Positions 24,133 through 34,356 of a stretch of 64,000 nt of DNA are shown here, piece after piece. The first letter of the stretch is position 1. The number at the start of each line of letters is the position of its first letter. The stretch covers positions 1,922,001-1,986,000 of the forward strand of contig JAETXT010000004.1 in NCBI GenBank assembly GCA_019188255.1. The letters run 5' to 3'. Both the position numbers and the translations under genes were made by a program. The notes under the pieces are model-generated. The model was given only the letters and a program-made list of their open reading frames with translations, did not search any database and was not told where the DNA came from. This DNA is from Verticillium longisporum (taxonomy: Eukaryota; Ascomycota; Sordariomycetes; Glomerellales; Plectosphaerellaceae).

Positions 24133-27100
24133 TTGCGGCCAGCGACGAAGTATTCTTTTTTTATTTTATTTTTTTACGAGAGGGTCTGGCTGGGATGCCG
24201 GATTCCGATTACAGTTTGCTTAGAGATACCCCCTTTTCTCCCAAGGGCCGAAAAAGAAGTACCTTGTCGAAAAGGAGTATACGGCACGCCCAATTGAGAC
24301 TCCGACCTGAGACTGTTTGACTGGTACCCTGCCACTATCTATCGCTATTTGACTCCTTGAGCGGATCCAAAACGTTTGTCTGGAGCATCCAGTGGCTATG
24401 CAAATGGAGAACCCGACGCATTGGGTTGGATTTGAACGGTTGCCTGGAGTGGACAACGTCGCGCCCATATGGGTAGCCGACGCTGAAGCGTGCCGGTTCC
24501 GTCGCAGAGCCTAGACGTGGGGTCACTGGCGGGCGGTGAAGATGAAATCACAGCCTGGCCATCTCGTGTTCCACTGAGCTCCGCGACAACTCTCATAATC
24601 CTCGGTGCCTTGGGGCCGATTGTTATTGACGCGCACACTTGTGGCGCAGGATCCATGACATTTCGAGGCGAGTCAAACGGCTCGAACAGAGTGAGGTAGC
24701 TCAGGCGATTTGGTTCTTGGGACGCTGGACGCGTCCTTGCGGGGCCTTGACGATATGTTCAGAATCGAAGCACAGCTCCAGGCAACGAAATAATTGCCCA
24801 CCCCCCGATATTGTCTCCGTCGCGTTACTTCCCTAAGCTCGAGGGGACCCGTGCCGGCCTGCCAGACGGCACTTCAGACCGCTTTTCCTTGCCCAACAAT
24901 CGGAGCCAGCATGCACCAGTGTCTGATCCACTCAAGCGCCGTCATTTTTCACGTGGGAAATGAGTCGTCTTCACTGCACCGCCCCTGAACTCTATCGTTC
25001 AGCCGAAAGAGGCCATCTCAGCCGTGGGCGTGCTTTGGGGATTGGAGGACATTTTCTCTTCCCATCCGCCGATCGCGCCGCCTGTCTTGCACTGCGCGCC
25101 CGTTGCGATGCTGCTGGGGGTATCACGGGGCTCTTGTTCATACGGGCAGGGTGATCACGATGATGCAAATGATGGGTTTTGGGCCGCACATGTTCACAAG
25201 TGGGTGTGGTCTCGATTGCTGTGCTCCCTCCATCTCTCGCTTGCTCGCTCTCCCTCGTCTGAGGCACATACACCCCCTGGCGGAAGGGAACTGTAGCATC
25301 TGCTCGCGCTACCAGCAGGTGTTCACCCGAACCATTACTCGGCGCGACTAGCGAATAAATACAACATGGCAATGCACATCACGATATAAGTACCAGGGTC
25401 TTGAACTTTGTCAGCCATGCCACAGCATTCCAGCAAGCGTTGACGGCACGCCAGCCAGAACAGATAGAACATGGATGCTAACACGGACCTCAGAATTCAG
25501 ACGAATCAATACCAGCTGAAGGTGCGAAAACGGGGGAGAATAAATCCGACAAGGGTCCAGGCAGGGCGTACTCCTGGGGCCGGCCAACCCACGAGATCTG
25601 GTCCCGTTCTGGAATACCGAGCCACTCAGATGTGGGCTGGAGACAGATGTGGGGGGTACTGCTGTTAGTGTGGTCGGTAGAGGAAACGCAGTGAAGCTAC
25701 GACGACATCCCCCAGGCGGGAGAAAGGAGGGGGTTCAGGACCCCAAAGTCAAAATGGCCACCCCATCAGAGGGAATTCAGATGCGCCCTGACATGATTCA
25801 ACGCGCGTCCCTTGCGACAGTGCAGAAGCTCTTCCTAGGCAGCAGCATTCACCCATCGGCAGGCCTGTGCCGAATCATCGCAAAGCCCATGAACAAGGCT
25901 CGTGCCGCAGACCGACGCTACGAAACTCCTTCAGATGGAGTTGACGAACCTGGCCGAGGCCCTCGAACTCCGCGGTTCCTGTCCCCTAGAACAGCCAGAC
26001 ACCGGCGCCGCGTGGGCGAGGTTAGGACCGTTCGAGAACCCCTTCGGAGATTGACGAGCACCGCGGGGTCCGTCTACCTATCTGGCTGGCTTTCTCTTCG
26101 ACTCGCCATGTGAGTCGTCGGAATCGAGAGCGAGGGGTGTCAAACAACTCCAAGCAAGCCCGTCTACTCAAGGTTAGCCCGTCTCATTTCCCCTGGCCCA
26201 AGCCACGTCGGCTGGACTCGAGCGTTGGGTGCAACAAGATGCGCTTGCGGCGTTATTGGCTAGAAGGGCTGGTTCGTCGACATCGCCTCGCTTGTCATGA
26301 ATACTGTCACAGCTGCTTCAACTTGGCGCGCTCAGGTCTACTTGCAGCACTTCTCTCTTGTTGGCGAGTCAGACCATACTGAGCGAGCGAACAGGAAGAT
26401 AAGAGAAAGAACATGACAAAGCTGCGCTTTGTGGTACGAGTTGTTTCTTCGCACGTCGCAATGGCGCGTCTTGTATCGTACCGGGTGTGAACAATTTTCT
26501 GCGCTTTTGCGCCTTGCTTGAACCTGTCCCGCTGCATACACTCATGTCCCTGCTACCTTTCCCTACCTTACCTACCTAGGTCGATGCCATGGCAGTGCCA
26601 AGGAAGTCTCCCATATCAATCTCGACGACAGCACCCAAGCCGGTCCAGCACTGGGGGTTCCTACCTACCTGCCTGGTTCCCCTGGGGAGGACCCCCACAA
26701 CTATTGACCTAGCTCTAGTCCCTTGAGGGGAGGAGGTGGGATCATCTTGGTGCGAACCACTTCATGTCGGCCTAGGAGAGGCAGCCGATACCTTCCCTCA
26801 AAGTGCGCTTGACTGGCTTAACGAAGTATCGTGATCGAGACCCCACAATGGCTCCAACACTGGCAAAGAGGGCGTGCATCACGCAAGTCTAGGAGCATTG
26901 GGCATTGCCTACCGAGCCCTTTCTCCTTATGCTCTTACCCCCTACCTTTCGAGAGAACCCTGTCCTTGACACCCAATCCCATCACCCCTCACCGCCACAC
27001 GAGGTAGACATGCTCGTGGACTGGACGGCGCAACCCTCTAGACTTACCAGCCCGCACCGGCATCTCATCTCTCGACAGGTGATCGTGATGATGGCCCCGT

Positions 27101-27737
27101 TGCGAAGTGGCACTGGCGGGGAAGGTGTGCTTGTTTGCCAGAAGCTTGGACCGGACCCTTTCCCCCCTCACGCCCCCTTTGTCATAGGTACATGATGAAC
27201 CTGGGGGCAGTCTAGGTACCGAAGGCAGATCTGGTCGCTCTTGCTTGCTATATGGAGTATCGTGCCGCTTCTACAGGTCCTGGATAGCTCACACTTTCCC
27301 TCTGTCTCAGACCGTGATGACCTGCCCTCGCCCATATCAAGAGCTCTCTGCCTTTCTCGTCATACTTAGCACACCAGAGCACTTGCTCTAATTCCTTCTC
27401 TACTCTCTTCCTTCTTCTCCTGCCGGAACCAGCAGTAACGCTGCAATTGCATCCTTCCATTACTCCTCCAGCACACTATAGTCAAAGAGAGTTGAGGACG
27501 ATCCTGTTCGATCTCCTACACGACTAGCCTCGCCGCCCCTCACCCGCGAAACAGTCGCAACCCTAAATCTCTCATCAGTCTTGGAAGTCTTAACGTCTTC
27601 TTGCTCCAAGGCATCTCTTCACCCGACCCGTCGCCAAGATATCGGGTGCCTTCCCCCCTTCCCCCAGACCCTCACTAGGCTGGAATTCAAAAAACGCCAC
27701 GGCTATACCACACACGATTGTTCGTCACGACTGAGCC
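24133..27737. other. Large gene-free spacer
   Basis: 3.6 kb with no frame I can support as coding on either strand and no tRNA that folds. TACCTAGG words at about 26570-26582. AT-rich patches at about 24150-24180. It may hold a long promoter for the downstream glycosyltransferase or undetected noncoding RNA. Confidence 0.45.
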
Positions 27738-29870
27738 ATGTCGCTTTTCGCTTGGTGCAGCCGCCGCGCTGGCGGGCTGGCCATGATCGCTCTCCTTGCC
27801 CTCAGCTACTGGGTCATCTCGCGGGCATCGGCTGCATCGCATCTCGCCTACGCGCATAACTTTCGACACCCCGGGCCACAGCCCGCCAAAGGCCCGACAT
27901 CATTCTTCGCAAAGGACTGGCCAACTATCGTGTTCGCGTATTACTGCTTGTTCATCCACTTCCTGGTCTTCGCGTTCCCCTTTCGTTCTTGTTACGCCGT
28001 CATCAGCATGACTTGGAACCTCAAGAAGACTGCGCTCAACAAGAGGCTTCGCGACTTCAAGTTTGCCCACCGCCGCCGAGGTTCCTCCTCCTCTCTCTCT
28101 AGCTCAGAGACCTTGACCTCGTACTACGCCTGTTCTTCCATCACCAGCCAGCCTGGCGATCCGCAAGTTGAGGCATATAGCGAATCGTCAGACTATGCTG
28201 TCGACCATGTCATCCACGCTATCATTATTCCTAACTACAAGGAGGAAGTGGACACGCTCAGGGAGACCCTCGACGTCCTCGCATCGCACCCGCAGGCGGT
28301 CAACTCGTACGATGTAAGTGGCGCTTCCTCTTATTTGTGACGCGTGCGTTGCTTTGGTCTGTGCGTAGCTGATCATACCTTATGCATAGATCTATCTCGG
28401 CATGGAGTCTCGAGAAGCCAACTGCGAGCTCAAGGCTACCTCACTCATTCAGGAATTTCTGAAAAAGTTTCGCAACATCACGTACACCGTCCATCCATCC
28501 GATATTCCAAACGAGGCTGCTGGAAAGGGGAGCAATGTGGCCTGGGCAGCACGGATGGCAAGCCAGAACTACGCCTTTGCGGATCGAAAGGATGTCATCT
28601 TTACCGGGATTGATGGTACGTGGTCACCTGTCAGCACTTTATTGCGAGTAGCTCTGCCTGGGAATTTTTGAGAGGATCCGTTTTTGCACGATGCGATGGC
28701 TATCATTTGCTAACACTGTTTGTGTGCAGCGGACAGCCACCTGTCAGCCAACTACACGGCGCTGATCACCACCATACATATGGCACATCCAGAAAAGGCC
28801 GATACGACGTTGTACGCGGCACCCATCATCTTTGATCGCAACGCGCACATCGTTCCCGCAGTCGTACGTGTTGCGGACATTCTTTGGGGTGCAGGTGGTC
28901 TTTCCGGGCTTTACAAAGGGTCCTCTGTGGCGCCACCAACCTCAGTCTACTCGCTCCCCCTGAAGCTTGTCGACCGCGTGGGAGGGTGGGACTGCGACAG
29001 CGAAGCCATCGGCGAAGACCTACACATGTACCTCAAGTGTCTTTTGCTCTGAACGGAAACCTGACCTGTCGGACGGTGTACAGCCCAGTCAGCCAGAGCA
29101 ATGTAACAGCTGGCAGCATCAAAGGGCTGCGCGGCGTTTATGCCGATATGCAAGCACGTTACAAACAGGCCCTCCGGCACATGTGGGGAGCTCTCGATAC
29201 AGGATACGCCATGCGCAAGTTTGTGGAGCTCATTCGGGATAGGAAGCATACCTCGAGGGCATACCGGCCTTTACATACGTCTTTGGATAACGATTCAGAT
29301 GCTTACGTTCCCGAATTACAACCAGACGCCGATCATTCCCACGAGAGCGGCGTCTTTTCTGACATCACCCAAGACACACTGTCGGGTCCCAACTGGTGGT
29401 GTCTCCTCGTTCTTAGCCATCGTCTTTTCGAGGCACACTTTCTCCCCGTACAGATGACGATTCTAGTTATCGCGTCAACGCTGTTTCAATGGGTCGCCGA
29501 AGGAAATGAAGACCCTCACAATCTTGGATGGATCTTTACCGTCTGCAACATCATCCGCACAGTTGGCATTATGGAGGTCGCCTTATTCTTATTCCTCTAC
29601 GAACGATACCACGACGTTTGCGTACGAACGAGGGAACGCGAGATGATTGAGGCGGGTCTGGCACAGGATATGAATTTCTCATATCGCTCGGTGAAGAGGA
29701 ACTTCGTTGATTACGTTATGGTGCCGTTGGTCGCGCCACTGTACGGCTCGATTCCATGTGCGCAGGCGCAAATATGCCACTTCTGGACCGTGGACCTGGT
29801 CTACACGGTGAGCGGGAAGATAACACGCCAAAGATCAAAGTCCGTTACGCCGATCGAACAGATGGCATGA
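27738..29870 (+). CDS. Family 2 glycosyltransferase, membrane-bound (one frameshift)
   Basis: Predicted polysaccharide or glycolipid synthase with an N-terminal membrane anchor (ALLALSYWVISRA) and another segment at IVFAYYCLFIHFLVFAF. The catalytic part has IIIPNYKEE, TGIDADSHL (the DxD nucleotide-sugar site), GGWDCDSEAIGEDLHMYLKC (ED motif) and QALRHMW, close to the QxxRW of processive GT2 enzymes. More membrane helices follow. Two introns: 28314-28389 (GTAAGT/ATAG) and 28616-28729 (GTACGT/GCAG). After YLKC the frame shifts by one base at the TTTT run (29040-29044) and resumes as FALNGNLTCRTV. Repaired length is about 647 residues. The sugar product cannot be told from sequence alone. Confidence 0.8.
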
Positions 29871-31715
29871 TGGTCCAGCTGCTGTTTGAGAAAGAGCACT
29901 TCTTTCAGCCGGCACTTCAGTGACGAGCCGCATACTTTTCCACTCTCTATTTGCTTTCGCCACCAAATTCGATGGTATTCACTTGATACCGGCTTTAATG
30001 GGTTTCTGCTTTCGGGAGGACAACCGCAGGGGCTTCACGTGTACAATGACAATATTTCTTTTTCAGCATTGGACTTCGTTTTAGAGTATAGACACACTTT
30101 GCAGCGATGAGGGTGTTGAGCAGATGGACCGAGTTCGAGGATAGGCAGGCAAACATTGCGGTAATAACAGCAAAGTTACGGATTTTAGGTCACAGGGTAA
30201 ACCACTCGAACAGGGTTGTCAGGAGAAACTGACAAATACTAGACGTAGCGGGCGTATGCTTCACAAGCACTTCATAGAGGCTTTGTGCAGCTTGATTCTT
30301 ACCTTGCGATGGAAACTCCGAGTAACACAAATTGGTGATCCTTGTCCTTGATGATATGGGTAACAGGATAAGAATGAAGCATGCTTACTACACAATTTAG
30401 GATCCCGGCCCAAGGTGGTTTTCTGGGAGGGCACTCCTACACAAACGCGGGCACGACTCTTAGGTGTGGCTTGGCTCTTTAGTGCTTATTGAAAGTAGAC
30501 CGTGGCTTCGAATGTTACCTGCAACATGCATTCGTGCGAGTGGTGGACTAAGCACGCAAAAGCTACCAAACAAAGTCACCTTTTTCGACAATTCGGACTC
30601 GATGGCTAGCAATCATGACAATGGCGCCGGCGCATGTGCTGACCCACGCGCCGCGCGTGCAGATCCTTTACGTCACCTCCAAGGCCAACCTCGAGGCACT
30701 GTTCTCTGACAACAGGCCTCAGAGGAGCGCCGGCGCACCACGTTACGCACGACCGGGTGGACCCTGTGGCGGTGGACATTGTGATCGTGCCCGGGCCAAT
30801 GCCGGGTGCGGACAATGGGGACGCGGGACGGGCGTGGCTCGGGGTCCAGCAAGTCCCTCGCGGCTGAGGTGGGCGACATGGCGCATACCGTGGCAGAGGC
30901 GGGGGGCGGTCGCGGGTGTACCGATCCAGGTCGGCGCCGTGTACCTAGCTAGCTACCTAGGTACATAAGGAGTAGTGTGTAGGGGTCCCTTCTAGGGTTG
31001 GCTGTTGCGAGTTTTGTTTTGTCCCGTCGATCCGAAAAGTCAATTCCGTTGACAAAGCCGCTGAGGCCTGGAACAGCTCATGCTTGAGGGCAGAGAATTG
31101 GATGGCATCATGGAGCACCTCACCGCTCCTGGCCTGCCAGTGGATGTATCCACCGCGCCTGCCAATGCTGCTGCTACTGCTCTGCCACTGCTGTACGAAC
31201 GTATGTTGGCCCACTATCAAGTACCCTGCGCCTGCCGCCTGCATATGAACCCACCGCACTTGCCAAGGACTCGAGATGAATGGAGACAGATGGAAAGAGT
31301 TCAGGCGCTCAGGTGGTTGCCTTCCCCAGACTGTGCTGGGCCTCTGCCTTGCGCAGGCTGTCGTCCCGCCGTTGCCATAGGCTCGATAAGAAGGCTTATC
31401 ACGCTAGCGCCATCCGTAGTGGGGTGCCGCAGAGAAAAGTTCTGGGACGCCCTGAAGCGTCCAGGAAAATTTTGGACTGGAGCTCTTCTTCATCAAGCCG
31501 CGCCTTGCCCATCCATCCGTCTGCCTGCCTCTTGACAATCTTCAACGCAAGTTTCTTCACACCTTGCAACGAATTCCGTCCACCTCTCGGATCTTGCTCC
31601 TACCCCCACACGAACACACATCCAAGATTCCCTTCACCTCGCGCGCATTCACTTTCGCGTGACCCTTCCAAAGTACCTACTTCTTAACCTCTTTAATTCA
31701 CATCAGATCAACAAG
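29871..31715. other. Intergenic region with a possible gene relic
   Basis: Between the glycosyltransferase and the FKBP gene. Contains the possible DJ-1-like remnant at 30615-30867 and a compound CCTAGCTAGCTACCTAGGTAC palindrome at about 30943-30964. Otherwise nothing recognisable. Confidence 0.45.
30615..30867 (+). pseudogene. Possible DJ-1/PfpI-like gene fragment
   Basis: Two overlapping frames resemble successive parts of a class I glutamine amidotransferase-like (DJ-1/PfpI) domain. One reads RVQILYVTSKANLEALF. One frame over, VTHDRVDPVAVDIVIVPGP follows, where VDIVIVPG matches the strand before the nucleophile elbow in that family. The second frame stops at TGA 30865. No catalytic Cys region, start or end is present, so at best it is a relic. 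Resemblance is by eye only. Confidence 0.3.
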
Positions 31716-33442
31716 ATGGCTCCCCAGCCTGTCGCCATCTATGGCCTCGAGGTCCGCCCCGGCAAGCTGACCCCCGCTGGTCCCAACTTCCCCGCCGGCG
31801 TAAGTCTTCCATCATTTTCCTACTCCTCAAAAGAGCGCTGTGGCTGCTATCGCCGCGGTTCATTCTGCACATGCGCACCGCGGCAAGTCGACATGCGCAC
31901 GTTCGGTTTGACCGTGGCCTTGGCCTGACTCTGTACCATGTCGCTTGCTCGCTGCCTTTCCAGCAGTCCATGCTGTGCTCCCCAGCTTGCTCATCGCATC
32001 AAATACTAATATGCTCTCAGTACCGCATCACCATGGCTGCCATTGACCCCACCAGGCCTGAGGGTCCCGAAGACGAGGACTCTGAGATCCCCTCCAAGCC
32101 TCTCGCCGTTCTCCGTCTCCTGAAGATGCCCCTTGACGACGATGAGGAGGAGGACTCTGATGACGAGGAGATCGACGAGGAGTACCTCAAGGCTCTTCTC
32201 GCTGCTTCCCCGACGACGAGGAGGACTCTGACGAGGAGGCCAACGGCGGCCCCAGCGACCCCTCCAAGAAGAAGAAGGGCGCTGCCCAGCTGATCGCTGC
32301 TCTCAAGGGCGAGGACTCTGACGAGGATATGGCCGAGTCCAAGACCAACGGCAAGAAGGGCAAGGGCAAGGCTTCCGACGAGGACGATGAGGATGATGAG
32401 GAGGACAGCGACGATGAAGACTCGCCCGACCAGCTCGAGCAGTACGTCCTGGCCACCTTTGACGGTGAGCGCGTAAGTCGAGACCCGACCACAGCCCCTC
32501 CTTTGCCCGCGCACTACTGACAACCCGACCAGCACTTCCAGCAGGCTCTCGACATCTCCGTCGGCCCCAACGAGCAGGCCTGGTTCCTTGTTGACGGTCA
32601 CTTCTCCGTTCACCTGACCGGCAACTACGTTGTCGACGACGACGAGGAGGATGACGAGGATGAGGACGACGAGGATGAGGAGGACATGTACGACCTCGCC
32701 TCTGATGAGCTCCTCGGCGGCGAGGACAGCGACGAGAGCGATGAGCTCGACGGTCTCGACGACCCCCGCGTCATGGAGGTCGATAGCGAGGAAGAGGAGG
32801 CCCCCAAGCTCGTCGAGGTCAAGAAGGGCAAGAACAAGCGCGCCGCCGAGGAGGCCGAGGGTCTCGATGACCTCATCACCAAGGACGACGCCAAGCTCTC
32901 CAAGAAGCAGCAGAAGAAGCTGAAGAACAACAAGGGCGAGGCCGTCGAGTCTGAGGAGCCTAAGAGCAAGGCCGACAAGAAGGTCCAGTTCGCCAAGAAC
33001 CTCGAGCAGGGCCCTACCGGCTCTGAGAAGAAGGGCAAGGCCGCTGTCGGCGTCAAGGTCGTTCAGGGCGTCACCATTGACGACCGCAAGATCGGCGAGG
33101 GCCGTGCTGTTAAGAACGGTGACACCGTTGGTGTCCGCTACATCGGCAAGCTCGAGAACGGCAAGGTCTTCGATGGTAAGTTGATCACTGGATTCGATCA
33201 CACAAGAGATTGACCAGCTAACCCTTTCTCTCTTCAGCGAACAAGAAGGGCAAGCCTTTCTCCTTCAAGGCCGGCAAGAACCAGGTCATCAAGGGCTGGG
33301 ACATTGGTATCCTCGGCATGACCATTGGTGGCGAGCGCCGCCTCACCATCCCCGCCCACCAGGCCTACGGCTCCAAGGGCCTCCCGGCACCCCCGCGAAC
33401 AGCACTCTGCAGTTCGATGTCAAGCTTCTTGAGATCAAGTAA
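31716..33442 (+). CDS. FKBP-type peptidyl-prolyl isomerase, FPR3/FPR4 type (two frameshifts)
   Basis: Nucleolar proline isomerase and histone chaperone family. The N-terminal nucleoplasmin-like part starts MAPQPVAIYGLEVRPGK and is followed by long acidic tracts and Lys-rich KKGKNKRAAEE segments. A C-terminal FKBP domain carries VGVRYIGKLENGKVFD, GKNQVIKGWDIGILGM and GGERRLTIPAHQAYG. Introns: 31800-32020 (221 nt, branch TACTAAT), 32473-32532 and 33176-33237. Two single-base losses: in the CCCC at about 32207-32211, after which the acidic tract continues in another frame, and in CCGGCACC at about 33383-33388, after which ANSTLQFDVKLLEIK ends at TAA 33440-33442. Repaired length is about 461 residues, as expected for the family. 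The acidic plus basic blocks fit binding to histones and nucleolar targeting. Confidence 0.9.
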
Positions 33443-34356
33443 AGGAAGAGAAAATGAGATAGTGGCTCGGGCTGTCCGACGCCACGCTCCACTGTTGCCG
33501 CCGCCGCCACCTGAAACTAACCACGAGCCTGCATTGGGTCTTGCGGCGGCTGTATTCTACATACACTCGAGCAAAACCGGGTCGACTCTGTCCCGGCTGC
33601 TCAGCCACTTTTCGGCCTTTCCTTTATATTCTCATCACCGCAATGCCGTGTTGAAGAGTCTCCGACCTGCGGCGGCCCGCGATCCTCATGACGCGGTCCA
33701 TGTCGGATGGGATGACGAGGCGAGGGCTCTGCATTGCATTGGTCGGCGTCGGGGGTAAAAGCTGTTTTTTGCTTGATTTCCTTGGGTTAAGTCTGCCCAA
33801 GTCTCGAGTCTGCCTTGTCGTGTAGTAGATAGATGGTCTGCTCGAGTGGCAATGAACTGAATCTTGAATACTTGGCTGTCTGATCTTATGTGCATTGTGA
33901 CTGATGTGTGCGTCGAGTCATGGGATCTGGAGAAGGAGAAGACGACTACGACAGTGGAGGGGCACTGCTGCCAAAGACTGAGGAAACTGGCGGCCATTAT
34001 GGCGGTTTCCACTCATCTGGGGCAATCTTGCGACTGACCAAGGAGAAGCAGGTAGATTTGGAACAAGGAAGGTGCTGGCCATGAAACGCCTTCTCTGGCA
34101 GATACATGGCTCTCCCGCCATCACCGGCCTTGCTCTGCAAACTGCTCACTCGCGGCAGCCGACTTCCCTTCCTTTCCTACAACCTCCCACATCCATTTCG
34201 TAGCATCAGCTGTTGGCGACATCGCCACGGAAGACGTTCCCAATCATTACATCTGCATGGCTCGTTTCTCGGTCTCTCTTTCGTTATCCCCCATATCATA
34301 AAACATTCGTCATTGCACTGCGGGATACGCACCGTTGTACCCCGAACACTGCCAGC
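33443..34356. other. Intergenic region, FKBP to NDR kinase
   Basis: 3' UTR of the FKBP gene and upstream region of the kinase. No gene seen. Confidence 0.5.

Noticed and set aside
24410..24450. T-loop-like GTTCAAATCC on the minus strand
   Set aside because: The flanking bases do not form a T-stem or any acceptor stem, so not a tRNA.
32017..33201. 394-codon open frame on the - strand
   Set aside because: Leu/Val/Ser-rich mirror of the acidic and lysine tracts of the FKBP gene; its apparent membrane helices are an artefact.
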